The notes under the pieces: model-generated | Told to the model about the DNA's origin: nothing | The model's input: only the letters and a program-made list of their open reading frames with translations | The model's database searches: none | Shown here: in pieces, positions 53,054 to 62,404 of the stretch | Numbering within the stretch: position 1 is the first letter of the stretch | Layout: each line of letters begins with the position of its first letter | Assembly (NCBI RefSeq): GCF_002251295.1 | Contig: NZ_NPJA01000019.1 | Location: forward strand, 186,001 to 250,000 | Direction of reading: 5' to 3' | DNA from: Prevotella sp. P5-50 | GTDB lineage: Bacteria > Bacteroidota > Bacteroidia > Bacteroidales > Bacteroidaceae | DNA length: 64,000 nt | Program-made: the position numbers and the translations under genes

Positions 53054-54211
53054 TTATTGTTTCAACAGATGATAGAATGTCGGTTTGTAATCCTTCGGCA
53101 TGAGTTCGGGATGGAAAATGGCAACGAAATCAGCCAAAACCTTATCAGGACAGACAGGAGAAATCTCGTAATACGGTTGGCGTTTCATATTGCAATAGAT
53201 CACGTGGCGGTCATTATAAGCCTTAAAGAGCTTATTACGAGGTTCCGATTTAGCAAGTGCTTCATAGGAAAAGTCACCCGGAAAACTATTCAGAATACGC
53301 CAATAGTCGGCTTGCGCAGCCTTGACATACATCGCTTCGAAGTCGATGGGCTCACCTCCGGTATTATCGTCTTGGATAACATAGTCTGCACCTGCATCAC
53401 GGAAGATCTGTGCCAAATAGTTCTTTCCGCCTACAGCATGCCAGTTACCACCGTGCATTTCACCGCTAAACACAGTAGGACGTTTGTCATTAGCCTTTGC
53501 CACTTTCTCCTTCAACGCCTCATAGCGGTCGGCAATCTCCTGAAAAACAGTATTTGCTTCACGCTCCCTGCCTACGAAAAGAGCCACAAACTTAATCCAT
53601 TCAGCCTGTCCCAACGGGTCGAGTTCCTTAAAGCCGAGATGTGGCACAAGCGTCACACCAGTCTTCTTGATGGCATCATAACCACCTCGTTTGAATGGCG
53701 ATATGAAGATCACATCAGGTTTGGCAGCCATCACCAGTTCGGGATCAAAGTTGCCTTCCATACCTATTTTCACAATATCACCAGCTTTGACACGAGCCTT
53801 GATCTGCTTATCAAAGAGATTTTTTGTACCCGTAATACCCTTCACCACTTGCGTAGCGTCAAGGACAGTAAAGTTTGAAAGTTGCAACATGGTCATCAGT
53901 ACGACACTACGCACAGGTACCTCTATCTTAGTATATCCGTCAGGAATCTCATCAGTGGCACCTCTATTGACAAGTGCAAAACGATAGGTCATACCTTTTC
54001 CTTTCTGTGGGTCCTTCACTTCCACTAATCGGATGCCGTTACCGGGATATTCCACATGGAATCCCTTGGCATATTTTGGCTGTACTATACTCAGACTGTC
54101 GGTAGCTTTTGACAGTTCGGCAGACTGCCCATCTTGTTGTTTTTTATTGCCTGTACACCCCACTGTTACAGCAAGGAAAGCGATGAAAAGATAAATGTAG
54201 AACTTCTTCAT
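53054..54211 (-). CDS. BtuF-like ABC transporter substrate-binding lipoprotein
   Basis: 385-residue lipoprotein (signal ends VTVGCTGNKK, lipidated Cys19) with the periplasmic-binding fold of the BtuF/FepB type: ELVMAAKPDVIFISPF marks domain 1, AQIFRDAGADYV domain 2. It captures a metal chelate in the periplasm and hands it to the permease encoded 13 nt downstream. The N-terminal half contains an unusually long segment (about residues 45-100) before the first domain. Specificity is inferred from the cobalamin genes around it. Confidence 0.9.
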   Translation of the reverse strand: MKKFYIYLFIAFLAVTVGCTGNKKQQDGQSAELSKATDSLSIVQPKYAKGFHVEYPGNGIRLVEVKDPQKGKGMTYRFALVNRGATDEIPDGYTKIEVPVRSVVLMTMLQLSNFTVLDATQVVKGITGTKNLFDKQIKARVKAGDIVKIGMEGNFDPELVMAAKPDVIFISPFKRGGYDAIKKTGVTLVPHLGFKELDPLGQAEWIKFVALFVGREREANTVFQEIADRYEALKEKVAKANDKRPTVFSGEMHGGNWHAVGGKNYLAQIFRDAGADYVIQDDNTGGEPIDFEAMYVKAAQADYWRILNSFPGDFSYEALAKSEPRNKLFKAYNDRHVIYCNMKRQPYYEISPVCPDKVLADFVAIFHPELMPKDYKPTFYHLLKQ

Positions 54212-54237
54212 GTTCGTCAGTTATTATGTTTGTTTTG

Positions 54238-55965
54238 TTATTCTTCATTCAATATAATGATCTCCAACTGTCCATTGGGCAACAACGGATGACACACCCG
54301 ATAGCAATAACCAGTCAACACATCGATAAAAGCCTGTTGGCGGTCGGCGGGCACGATAGTCCATAGTTCACGTGCCAGAGTCATTTGCAGCGCCCTACGG
54401 CACACATTCTCATCACATCCAGCCTCTGCCAGCATCTTAGCAATGAAGTCTTTGTCCATCGTACAACGCTTGCTATGGGTATCCAGATGTCCGGCTGCCA
54501 ATTTCACCGCCTTGCCCATCATCATCACCAAACATACTTGCGCAAACTGCAATTGTTGCGCAATCTTCAAGGTATCACCGATATAGTTGCCATACTCCAC
54601 AAAACACTGTGCTGGCAATGTTGGAAAGCGGTTGCGAACCATTCTTTCGCTTTTCGCACCGCTATTGATAACAACCGTATCAAAACCTGCAGCCTTTGCC
54701 ACTGTCATACATTTGCGGATGCTATCAACGAAGGCTTGCTCTGAAAAAGGTTTGATAATGCCCGACACACCAACGATACTGATACCGCCCTCAATGCCTA
54801 ATCGTGGATTAAACGTATGTTGTGCGAGTTCTTCACCTCCCACTACAGACAGCGTCACACATACCGATGCCTCATGAAGATTACGGTGTATCATCTGTCG
54901 CGGCACCTTGTTGATGGCAGCTTCACCTGGTGGATAATCAAAACCAGGAAGTGTGAAACGACCGATACCCTCACCACCTTTGATGGAAAGCGGCTGTCCT
55001 GTACAGGTCACCGCAGCACGTATTTCCGCTCCTTTGGTAATATCAGGGTCGTCACCACTTGGTTTGATCACATACGCATACCCCATGCCATAACCCACCG
55101 CCACAGGTATTGTCTCACCGTTGGGCAGCATGACATCGACCGTATCGGTTTGTTGTTTGCCCATCAACTGACGATAGGCAGCCACAGCAGCAGCAGTAGC
55201 ACAAGTACCCGTAGTCAGCCCGCTATGTAGCGGAAAGAACTCAGGCAACAGTTTTTCTACCATCAATCGCAGTCCATGTTCACCGTTTACACTCTGAAAC
55301 GACTGCGGCATAGCTGGTCTGCGGATAGCAATCATCTTCATATTGCGCCGTCTGGCTTCATCCACCTTTTGTTGGAAACCACCCGAAAGTCCGCTCTCCT
55401 TCAGTATCATGACATCTGCATGGAGTTGATTTTCCTGTCCGTATCGGATGAGTTGATCCATGCTCACACCACAAGCCAAAGCCTTGATCAGGCTCGATGG
55501 TCGGTCCAGAATATGATAATACATCTTGATGCCATGGTTTTCCAATACTTTCAACCGGGCAATACTCTGTACCCCCGTAGTGGCTTCCACTGTCGTTCCA
55601 GGTTGTTTGCTCAATAGTTGTACCACGTCGTCATAGGAATCCACCCATGTGATGTCCGTATCACGTGGAGGAAAGATGCGTTCAAACCTGATGACGGGCA
55701 ACCGCAATTGATTTGCCACCCTTGCCACCGTATAGTGCAGTATGGTGGCAAAAGGATGGGCAGCATCCACCAGCAGACGTATCTGCTTCTGTTGACAAAA
55801 CGCCAACATAGCCTCTTCTGTCATGGCACCTTGTATGGCAATGCCATGACAAAGTTCCACTTCCTGCTCTCCCGTCTTCGTGGAATAGTAGAAAATGTTA
55901 CCAGCCTCTTCCAGTTCGGCAACGGCTTTTCGTCCTTCTGTGGTACCTCCCAATACCAGTATCAT
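54238..55965 (-). CDS. cbiJ-cbiD: Fused CbiJ (precorrin-6A reductase) and CbiD (C1-methyltransferase)
   Basis: 575-residue fusion of two cobalamin enzymes. Residues 1 to about 235 are CbiJ/CobK: MILVLGGTTEGRK, VDAAHPFA, RFERI. Residues about 245-575 are CbiD: LHSGLTTGTCATAAAVAA, ETIPVAVGYG, SGDDPDITKGAEI, PPGEAAINKVPRQMI, INSGAKSERMVRNRFP. CbiD methylates C1 of cobalt-precorrin-5B in the anaerobic route; CbiJ reduces cobalt-precorrin-6A in the next step, so the fusion joins consecutive steps. The start overlaps the upstream gene by 4 nt. Confidence 0.94.
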   Translation of the reverse strand: MILVLGGTTEGRKAVAELEEAGNIFYYSTKTGEQEVELCHGIAIQGAMTEEAMLAFCQQKQIRLLVDAAHPFATILHYTVARVANQLRLPVIRFERIFPPRDTDITWVDSYDDVVQLLSKQPGTTVEATTGVQSIARLKVLENHGIKMYYHILDRPSSLIKALACGVSMDQLIRYGQENQLHADVMILKESGLSGGFQQKVDEARRRNMKMIAIRRPAMPQSFQSVNGEHGLRLMVEKLLPEFFPLHSGLTTGTCATAAAVAAYRQLMGKQQTDTVDVMLPNGETIPVAVGYGMGYAYVIKPSGDDPDITKGAEIRAAVTCTGQPLSIKGGEGIGRFTLPGFDYPPGEAAINKVPRQMIHRNLHEASVCVTLSVVGGEELAQHTFNPRLGIEGGISIVGVSGIIKPFSEQAFVDSIRKCMTVAKAAGFDTVVINSGAKSERMVRNRFPTLPAQCFVEYGNYIGDTLKIAQQLQFAQVCLVMMMGKAVKLAAGHLDTHSKRCTMDKDFIAKMLAEAGCDENVCRRALQMTLARELWTIVPADRQQAFIDVLTGYCYRVCHPLLPNGQLEIIILNEE

Positions 55966-57713
55966 TCCTTTGTAGCTTTTCTAAAAAGATGTGTAAAATG
56001 ACTGCTGTATAGTTCCGACAATCCATGTCGATTATCGATAGCCTCTCCCACAACAATCATGGTGGTCAATGTCAAATGGTTATCTTTGACAATAGCAGAT
56101 AGCTGATCGAGCCTGCCGCGGTAGATATGCTGGTCAGGCCACGTCAGATGGTAGCATGCAGCAACGGGTGTATGGGACGGATACTCCTGCAACAACTGCC
56201 GTTGCACATCATCCACAATAGATGCACTGAGGAAGATGCACATCGTACTTTGACTTCGTGCGAGGAGATGCAGTTTTTCCTTTTCAGGCATAGGCGTACG
56301 CCCTTCACCGCGTGTAAGTATTATCGTTTGGCAACGCTTAGGTATGGTAAACTGCGAGCGCAACTCTGCTGCAGCCGCCAAGAACGATGATATGCCCGGT
56401 GTGATATGATAACTGATGGCATTGTCATCAAAGAATGCCATTTGTTCCTGTATAGCTCCAAAGATACAAGGGTCTCCCGTATGGAGTCTCACCACTAAGA
56501 GTCCACGGTCGGTAAACGATTTCATCAGTTCGCATTGCTCTTCCAATGCCATCGAAGCACTACTTCTCACCACAGCCCCATCCTTCGCACAGAGCGTGAG
56601 TTCGCGCGGTACAAGACTGCCAGCATATAATATAAGGTCTGCTGTCTCTAAGAAACGGCGTCCGCGCACAGATACCAAATCAGGATCACCGGGGCCTGCC
56701 CCAACTATTTCCACGTGTCCACGACGTTCATAGCGAGGTTCGACAGCCATGGCAAGTGTCCAGTGTGTACCCTTCTGCTTGGTCATCAACAAGTCGTTGG
56801 TGGCTGCTCCCAACATAGCCGCAGCTTCACAAACGCTCTTAGTGCCTACGTGGTTTTCCACCACTGCGCTGGGTGTGGGCACCTCCTTGGTATTGAGTTC
56901 GTCGGCAGTCAATAGTTGCACAGGCGCTTCTTCCTGTAGTTTTCGTATGATAGGTTCGTCAGCTTTCACATCAATAGTATGCCAAGCGACGATTGCCTGC
57001 TGCATGATGCGATGATCACTGATACACTTGCAGATGCTTTGCAAGTGAGTGATGGGCGCTTGATGTGCCAGTCCGATGCCGGCATGCAGGCACTTAGGCG
57101 AATACCACACGGTCGGCAATTGAGTTTCGGGCATTACAGGCCCCACCACCAAAAGTAGTTTATAGCGTTCCATGTCGATGTCTTCCGCATGATAGAACAC
57201 GCTGACGTGTGGCAAACAATGGCTTTCCATCCAGTCAGTACCCTTGTCTCTTGTTTCCAACAACAATGCGGTAGGCTGTTGGGCAACAAACAGAGCAATC
57301 TGTTGATTGATGTGTGTATCAGCCATGACCCATCCAAAGCGTTGTGCCAATATGTCGAGAGGCCACAAATCATTTAAGTCACTCTGCGTAGTGATGACAG
57401 CTTCTGCCCCTATGATATGTGCAATATGCCGGGTGAGTTCGTTGGCACCCCCCACATGTCCTGATGCCACGGCAATGGCATGGCGTCCGCAGGTATCTAC
57501 ACAAACCACTGCAGGATCAGTATGCTTGTCTTCCAAGAGCGGTGCTATCGTACGTACACAGATGCCCAGCGCGGCAATAAATACAAAAGCCTCGTAGTAT
57601 TTCCAGCTTTTTTCCACGTCTTTTACCGACAAGATATCGGCATCGGTCTCTCTGGCCATCGTTTCTGCCAGCATCCGCTGATCTTCCGAAAGGATAATTA
57701 TTGCTTGATGCAT
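55962..57713 (-). CDS. cbiG-cbiF: Fused CbiG (cobalt-precorrin-5A hydrolase) and CbiF (C11-methyltransferase)
   Basis: 583-residue fusion. The N-terminal about 315 residues are CbiG: FVFIAALGICVRTIAPLLEDK, VASGHVGGANELTRHIA, and CbiG C-terminal part IGLAHQAPITHLQS...SVCEAAAMLGA. The C-terminal part (about 335-583) is CbiF/CobM: HVEIVGAGPGDPDLVSVRGRR, LYAGSLVPREL, HTGDPCIFGAIQEQM, TPGISSFLAAAAEL. CbiF makes cobalt-precorrin-5A and CbiG opens its lactone, again adjacent steps in one protein. The 5' end overlaps the cbiE-cbiT gene by 16 nt. Confidence 0.94.
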   Translation of the reverse strand: MHQAIIILSEDQRMLAETMARETDADILSVKDVEKSWKYYEAFVFIAALGICVRTIAPLLEDKHTDPAVVCVDTCGRHAIAVASGHVGGANELTRHIAHIIGAEAVITTQSDLNDLWPLDILAQRFGWVMADTHINQQIALFVAQQPTALLLETRDKGTDWMESHCLPHVSVFYHAEDIDMERYKLLLVVGPVMPETQLPTVWYSPKCLHAGIGLAHQAPITHLQSICKCISDHRIMQQAIVAWHTIDVKADEPIIRKLQEEAPVQLLTADELNTKEVPTPSAVVENHVGTKSVCEAAAMLGAATNDLLMTKQKGTHWTLAMAVEPRYERRGHVEIVGAGPGDPDLVSVRGRRFLETADLILYAGSLVPRELTLCAKDGAVVRSSASMALEEQCELMKSFTDRGLLVVRLHTGDPCIFGAIQEQMAFFDDNAISYHITPGISSFLAAAAELRSQFTIPKRCQTIILTRGEGRTPMPEKEKLHLLARSQSTMCIFLSASIVDDVQRQLLQEYPSHTPVAACYHLTWPDQHIYRGRLDQLSAIVKDNHLTLTTMIVVGEAIDNRHGLSELYSSHFTHLFRKATKE

Positions 57714-58894
57714 TTCCTTATTGTTATAGGGTTATAATCGTTAAGTGTCAGGTGTAATGGCGTTTGTGGTGTGAGCGGAAGGCTCTGACAGGCTTCTTCA
57801 AAGAGTCTGTTGCTCTCTTCCGTCACACAGTTCATCACCATACAGCCTCCCGATGGCAACACTTCACAGAGTTTTGCCATCATTTCTTTGAGTTTTCCGC
57901 CATGTCCTCCGATAAACACACTGGTAGGTTTGGGCAACGTATCAAGATGCTGCAGCATGAAATCGCCTATGACAGTCTGTATGCCTGGAGTACCAAATCG
58001 GCGCGTATTCTCGCGCATGAGCGCCTCCCCCTCCTTTCTTATTTCAAATGCCACAATATCTATTGTGGGATAGAGCCGTTTGGCTTCTATCGATATGCTA
58101 CCAGTACAGAATCCCACATCCCACAGCACACTATCGGCATGGAGTCCCAGCTGTTGGATGCTCAACAGTCGGAAGGGCATCTTGGTAATCATCTTGGGTC
58201 TGCCATCAAGTATGGAGAAATCCTCGTCGGGTATTCCCATGGGAACATTTTCACGGAATTCTTTCTGCAACAGTATGCAGCAGTTTGGTTGTTCAAAAGA
58301 GAGCGATGCCGCCTGTTCAATACTGATTTGACAGATATGCTCCGTCTGTGGGTTTCCCAAGTGTTCGCCAATGGCTATTTCGTAGTTGTCATAACCATAG
58401 TCCAGCAAGCGCTGTGCAATGGTAGCCGGCGTATGGTGACGGTCTGTGAGACATCCTATCTTCTGTTTTCCAGTTATCAGTGCCGCATCGAGGGCATTCC
58501 ATGGTCTTCCTGTGAGCGATACAAGCGTCATGTCGTGATAGGGCAAAACGAGTCGATGTGCCAACATTTGGAGGGAATGAAACGTGGGTACGACGCGGAT
58601 TGGAGCCTCAGGAAACTGTCTTTTCAACGTTGTTGCAAAACCATAGAATAATGGATCGCCAGATGCAAACACCACGATGTGTCCCTCACATGCCATATAT
58701 TGCCTGAACACATCCGCAAGCGGAACGGTGATATCTATCCACTGTGCACCATGTGGCAACCGTTCCGCCATGATTTCATGATGTCGGCTTCCACCCGAAA
58801 ACACCGTCGATGTAGCGATAAGCTGTTCCACTTCTGAAGGAAATACTGGATTGGGATGGTCGTTGATACCTATGACTGTAAACTGTAACATCAT
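57698..58894 (-). CDS. cbiET: Fused CbiE-CbiT (precorrin-6Y C5,15-methyltransferase, decarboxylating)
   Basis: 398-residue CobL-type fusion that adds methyl groups at C5 and C15 and decarboxylates the C12 acetate. CbiE part (1 to about 205): FTVIGINDHPNP, VVFASGDPLFYGFATTLKR, VPTFHSLQMLAHRL. CbiT part (about 215-398): WDVGFCTGSISIEAKRLYP, where the S-adenosylmethionine loop reads G-x-C-x-G rather than the usual G-x-G-x-G, then IGDFMLQHL and FIGGHGGKLKEM. The start is 13 nt downstream of the cbiH-cbiC stop. Confidence 0.94.
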   Translation of the reverse strand: MMLQFTVIGINDHPNPVFPSEVEQLIATSTVFSGGSRHHEIMAERLPHGAQWIDITVPLADVFRQYMACEGHIVVFASGDPLFYGFATTLKRQFPEAPIRVVPTFHSLQMLAHRLVLPYHDMTLVSLTGRPWNALDAALITGKQKIGCLTDRHHTPATIAQRLLDYGYDNYEIAIGEHLGNPQTEHICQISIEQAASLSFEQPNCCILLQKEFRENVPMGIPDEDFSILDGRPKMITKMPFRLLSIQQLGLHADSVLWDVGFCTGSISIEAKRLYPTIDIVAFEIRKEGEALMRENTRRFGTPGIQTVIGDFMLQHLDTLPKPTSVFIGGHGGKLKEMMAKLCEVLPSGGCMVMNCVTEESNRLFEEACQSLPLTPQTPLHLTLNDYNPITIRKCIKQ

Positions 58895-58907
58895 CGATTG
58901 TGTTTTA

Positions 58908-60317
58908 TTATAAATCTCTTCCCGGCACGAGTTGAATGGCGTCGTCGAGTGTCATGATGGCATTACACAGTGTTGCAGCAATATTACTGCCACCCTTGCG
59001 CCCTTCAACAATGACCTTGGGTACGTCAGCAAAACTCTTCACCATATACTTAGACTCCTTCACATGTACGAATCCAACAGGTGCAGCCACGATACCTTGC
59101 GGTCGTGCTTTACCCTTACGCATCAGTTCGCAAAGTTCGATAAGTGCTGTAGGTGCGTTGCCAAAGGCAAATAGTGCATCGGGATGTTCCTCCACAGCCA
59201 GTCGTATGCCAGCCTGTGTCCGTGTGATATGCTGTTGGGCTGCTATCTGTTCCACTCTTGAATCGTGTAGATAGCACTTCACTTCCAGTCCTAACCGTTG
59301 CAAAGCACCCTTGCGTATGCCGCTCTCCACCATGGTGACATCGGTCACGATGGTCTTGAGCTTTCCTTGTCTGATACGCTCAAAGATGCACTCCGCAGCA
59401 CCCTGATCTGTATAGAGCACATTCTCCATTTCGAAATCGGCAGTGGTATGGATGGCATGTAGCAATAGCCAACGATGGTCGGTGGGATAGTCTTTGCGGT
59501 GCAGCTCTGATAGAATAGTGTGAAAACTCTCGGTCATAATACCCGCACCTATCGACTTTTCACTCTCTTTCTGACCATATTTCTGTATATAGCCACGCGG
59601 TGTTATCATCTTGTCGGCAAAGGCAAAGGTCTGCGAATTACCTATGATGACGATGGTCAGCATATCAATATCATCCGGATTGAGCTTTCCGAGCGTGGTA
59701 AGCACTACCGTTTCTCCTTCACGCCCAGCCTGCCTGACATAGCCGACGGGGGTTTCAGGACTTCTGCCCGCGTTGAGGAATATCTCCTTGAGACGTCCCA
59801 ACTGCCAATAGCGCTCGTTGGAACGTGGGTTATAGACGGCAGTCACAAAGTCTGCCTGTGCTGCCGCAGTGATGCGACGTTCTATAAGATTCCATGGAGT
59901 CATCAGGTCAGAGAGTGAAATCACACAGAAGTCGTGACTGACAGGAGCGCCCAACAAGGCGCCTGCCTTCTGAAAAGCGGATATGCCCGGATGCACGATA
60001 ACCTCTACATCCGACTGACTTTTCGCCTTCATCTCCCATATCAGCGATGCCATGCCATAGATGCCGGCATCGCCCGACGACATGACAATCACCTGATGGC
60101 CCAGTTCTGCCAGTTGAAAAGCTATTTTTGCACGCTCATACTCACGCTTCATTCCAGTGTCGATACACTGTGCGGTATCGGGCAGCAAGGGTTTTATAAA
60201 CTGGAAATAGAACTTATATCCCACCACGACATCGGCTTGTGCGAGGGTTTCTCGCACAGCCATTGTCATGTCGTCCATACTTCCCGGACCTATTCCTACA
60301 ACGATGATTTGTTTCAT
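58908..60317 (-). CDS. cbiH-cbiC: Fused CbiH (C17-methyltransferase) and CbiC (precorrin-8X methylmutase)
   Basis: 469-residue fusion. CbiH/CobJ (1 to about 245): IVVGIGPGSMDDMT, GYKFYFQFI, VIVMSSGDAGIYGMA, HPGISAFQKAGALLGAP, VYNPRS. It performs ring contraction at C17. CbiC/CobH (about 260-469): LLLHAIHTTADFEM with the catalytic His, TDVTMVESGIRKG, FAFGNAPTALIEL, PVGFVHVKESK; it makes cobyrinate by moving the C11 methyl. The two are not consecutive steps. The start codon overlaps the stop of the upstream TonB receptor gene by 4 nt. Confidence 0.94.
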   Translation of the reverse strand: MKQIIVVGIGPGSMDDMTMAVRETLAQADVVVGYKFYFQFIKPLLPDTAQCIDTGMKREYERAKIAFQLAELGHQVIVMSSGDAGIYGMASLIWEMKAKSQSDVEVIVHPGISAFQKAGALLGAPVSHDFCVISLSDLMTPWNLIERRITAAAQADFVTAVYNPRSNERYWQLGRLKEIFLNAGRSPETPVGYVRQAGREGETVVLTTLGKLNPDDIDMLTIVIIGNSQTFAFADKMITPRGYIQKYGQKESEKSIGAGIMTESFHTILSELHRKDYPTDHRWLLLHAIHTTADFEMENVLYTDQGAAECIFERIRQGKLKTIVTDVTMVESGIRKGALQRLGLEVKCYLHDSRVEQIAAQQHITRTQAGIRLAVEEHPDALFAFGNAPTALIELCELMRKGKARPQGIVAAPVGFVHVKESKYMVKSFADVPKVIVEGRKGGSNIAATLCNAIMTLDDAIQLVPGRDL

Positions 60318-62374
60318 AACTTAATTTTTAATCCAGCTACCAACATACGTCCCGGTGAATAGAGTGCATAGCGTCGCAGGCTGCTGTCTATTCGGTTGTC
60401 CGTCTTGTTGAATATGTTGTCTATACCCAAACTGGGCTCTACGGTCAGATGGCGAGCCAGCGAGAAGGTGTGTGTGGTATTGATATTCCACACCCCATAG
60501 CCCGGTGCATCCTCGTAAGCCGCATAATAGGTTTTCGATTGTAGTCTGCCATTGACATTAGCCGACAAGCGGTAGATGCCCCAAGCGCGGCTATAACTTG
60601 CCGACAGCGTAAGTGCATTCTTGATACTGCGGTCGAGAATCTGCCATTCGTCGCCCGATTTCGATTGTGCATAGGTATAGGCATAGTTCACATTGAAGTT
60701 GAATCCATCGACAGGATTAGCGTAGATGTTGACCTGTAGTCCTTTCACATCACCCTTGTCGCTATTGACATAGTGTGCATAAGACGTCATTTTGTTGGCT
60801 TGTTCATCTGTCATTTCAGGAAATTCAGCCTTCAGCATCTCACGCAATGGGTCAGTGAGCTTGATATTATCCTTGATAATCATGTCGTTGATGCGGTTGA
60901 TATAACCCATGACCGACAGCGAGAAGCGGCTAACGCGATATTCTGCTCCCAGCGATACATAGTGGCTGGCTTCCGATTTCAAGTTTTTGTTGCCAAACGA
61001 CACCTGTGGTTTTCCGCGATTGACAGAGAAGTAACGGTAATAGAGTTCGTCGAGTCCGGGAGCTCTGAATCCGTTGCTATAGGTTGCTCTGAGTCGTATA
61101 GGTCCGTTGCTAAACATCAGTGCCACCTTTGGTGTCAGTCTGCTACCAAACTCCTTATGGTAGGTATAGCGTGCACCAACGGTAGCTTTGAGGTGTAGTG
61201 GCAATGCCATTTCGTGCTGTCCATAACCAGAAAGGGTATAGGCATTATTGTCTATGTTTCCTGATGTAGTCACCAACATATCGTTGCGCCAATCAACACC
61301 GAAGATGGTTGTAGAGTTTTGGGTGAGTCCGAGTATGGCTTTCACCTCGCCATCCATGGTGCGTTGCTTCTTCGACTGCACATAATCGCCCACCTTGTAG
61401 GTTTTGGTTTCTACGTCATACTCCTTTCCATAGCGGTAACGATCTACTGTAAAATCCGTCTGAATGGAGTTTCTTGAGTTCCATTTGTATATTCCTCCCA
61501 CATTCCAGCGCAGCGATTTATAGCGCATTTCATAGTCGAGACCACCGGTGATGTCGGGGTTTGTATTGGGACGGTCAGTCTTTTTATATCCATACTCCAT
61601 ACCCGCATTGAATGCCAGTTGCTTGGTTGTCTGCCAAGTGAAGCGCTGACTGACCAGATTGTTTCTATATCCAGTAAACAAGGGCGACAGCGATTGCTGT
61701 GTTTTGTCCTCTTCTCCCTTCACATATTCCAGTGGGTTGATGCGATAACTGTCTGCCCTATCGTGTGAAAAGGAGGTGTATGATCCGAATCCATGGCTAT
61801 AGATATCTACATTGACCTGCTCGGTAAACTGTCCTTTCCCACTTACCCGCGAGTTGGAAGTGGCACTGACAAGATTGCCTGTAGGTTGGTCTGTGATGAT
61901 ATTGATTACTCCTGCGATGGCATCGCTGCCGTACAGTGAACTTGCCGCACCGTCGAGTACCTCTATACGCTTCACTCTTGCCATGTTGATGCGATTGAGA
62001 TCTGCGTTGTTGGAGATATCTCCACTGAGTTTATGTCCATTGATGAGGATGAGAATATACTTTCCTCCGAGTCCGTTCAAACGGAGTTGCGACCCCATGG
62101 CATTAGGTGCCATGGAAAGTTGCGGCATAGTATGTGTGAGCGCATCAGCAAATGTAGTGATGCCCTGCTCTTTGATTTCCTTCGCCGAGAGTACGTGCAC
62201 CGGTGTAGCAGTGACTCCCAAACGCTGATGATGCCCCGACCCCGTCACTACAACGGGATTGAGGCTCATCTGTTTGTCAGCATCTGCCGATCCGCTTTTG
62301 CTGTGGATCTGTGCCGATGCAACTATTGCGTTTACTGATAAGGCGAAGATAACGAGTAGTCTGTTGGTCTTCAA
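60314..62374 (-). CDS. TonB-dependent outer membrane receptor (BtuB-like)
   Basis: 686-residue receptor. Signal peptide about residues 1-21 (ends ASAQI), an N-terminal TonB-box-like stretch near SLNPVVVTG, plug domain (TPVHVLSAKEIKEQG, RLNGLGGKYILILINGHKL, VKRIEVLDGAASSLYGSDAIAGVINIIT), then a 22-strand barrel ending KIKL with a family-typical C-terminus. It imports a large substrate, by context a corrinoid or porphyrin-like compound. It lies between cbiK and cbiH-cbiC in one transcript, with 4-nt overlap downstream and 30-nt gap upstream. Confidence 0.94.
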   Translation of the reverse strand: MKTNRLLVIFALSVNAIVASAQIHSKSGSADADKQMSLNPVVVTGSGHHQRLGVTATPVHVLSAKEIKEQGITTFADALTHTMPQLSMAPNAMGSQLRLNGLGGKYILILINGHKLSGDISNNADLNRINMARVKRIEVLDGAASSLYGSDAIAGVINIITDQPTGNLVSATSNSRVSGKGQFTEQVNVDIYSHGFGSYTSFSHDRADSYRINPLEYVKGEEDKTQQSLSPLFTGYRNNLVSQRFTWQTTKQLAFNAGMEYGYKKTDRPNTNPDITGGLDYEMRYKSLRWNVGGIYKWNSRNSIQTDFTVDRYRYGKEYDVETKTYKVGDYVQSKKQRTMDGEVKAILGLTQNSTTIFGVDWRNDMLVTTSGNIDNNAYTLSGYGQHEMALPLHLKATVGARYTYHKEFGSRLTPKVALMFSNGPIRLRATYSNGFRAPGLDELYYRYFSVNRGKPQVSFGNKNLKSEASHYVSLGAEYRVSRFSLSVMGYINRINDMIIKDNIKLTDPLREMLKAEFPEMTDEQANKMTSYAHYVNSDKGDVKGLQVNIYANPVDGFNFNVNYAYTYAQSKSGDEWQILDRSIKNALTLSASYSRAWGIYRLSANVNGRLQSKTYYAAYEDAPGYGVWNINTTHTFSLARHLTVEPSLGIDNIFNKTDNRIDSSLRRYALYSPGRMLVAGLKIKL

Positions 62375-62404
62375 AGTTTATCAGATTTTATGTTTGTTTC
62401 TGGT

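Noticed and set aside
62375-62404. Cobalamin riboswitch before the BtuB-like receptor
   Set aside because: Only 30 nt separate the genes; any riboswitch would have to be upstream of the operon, right of the window.
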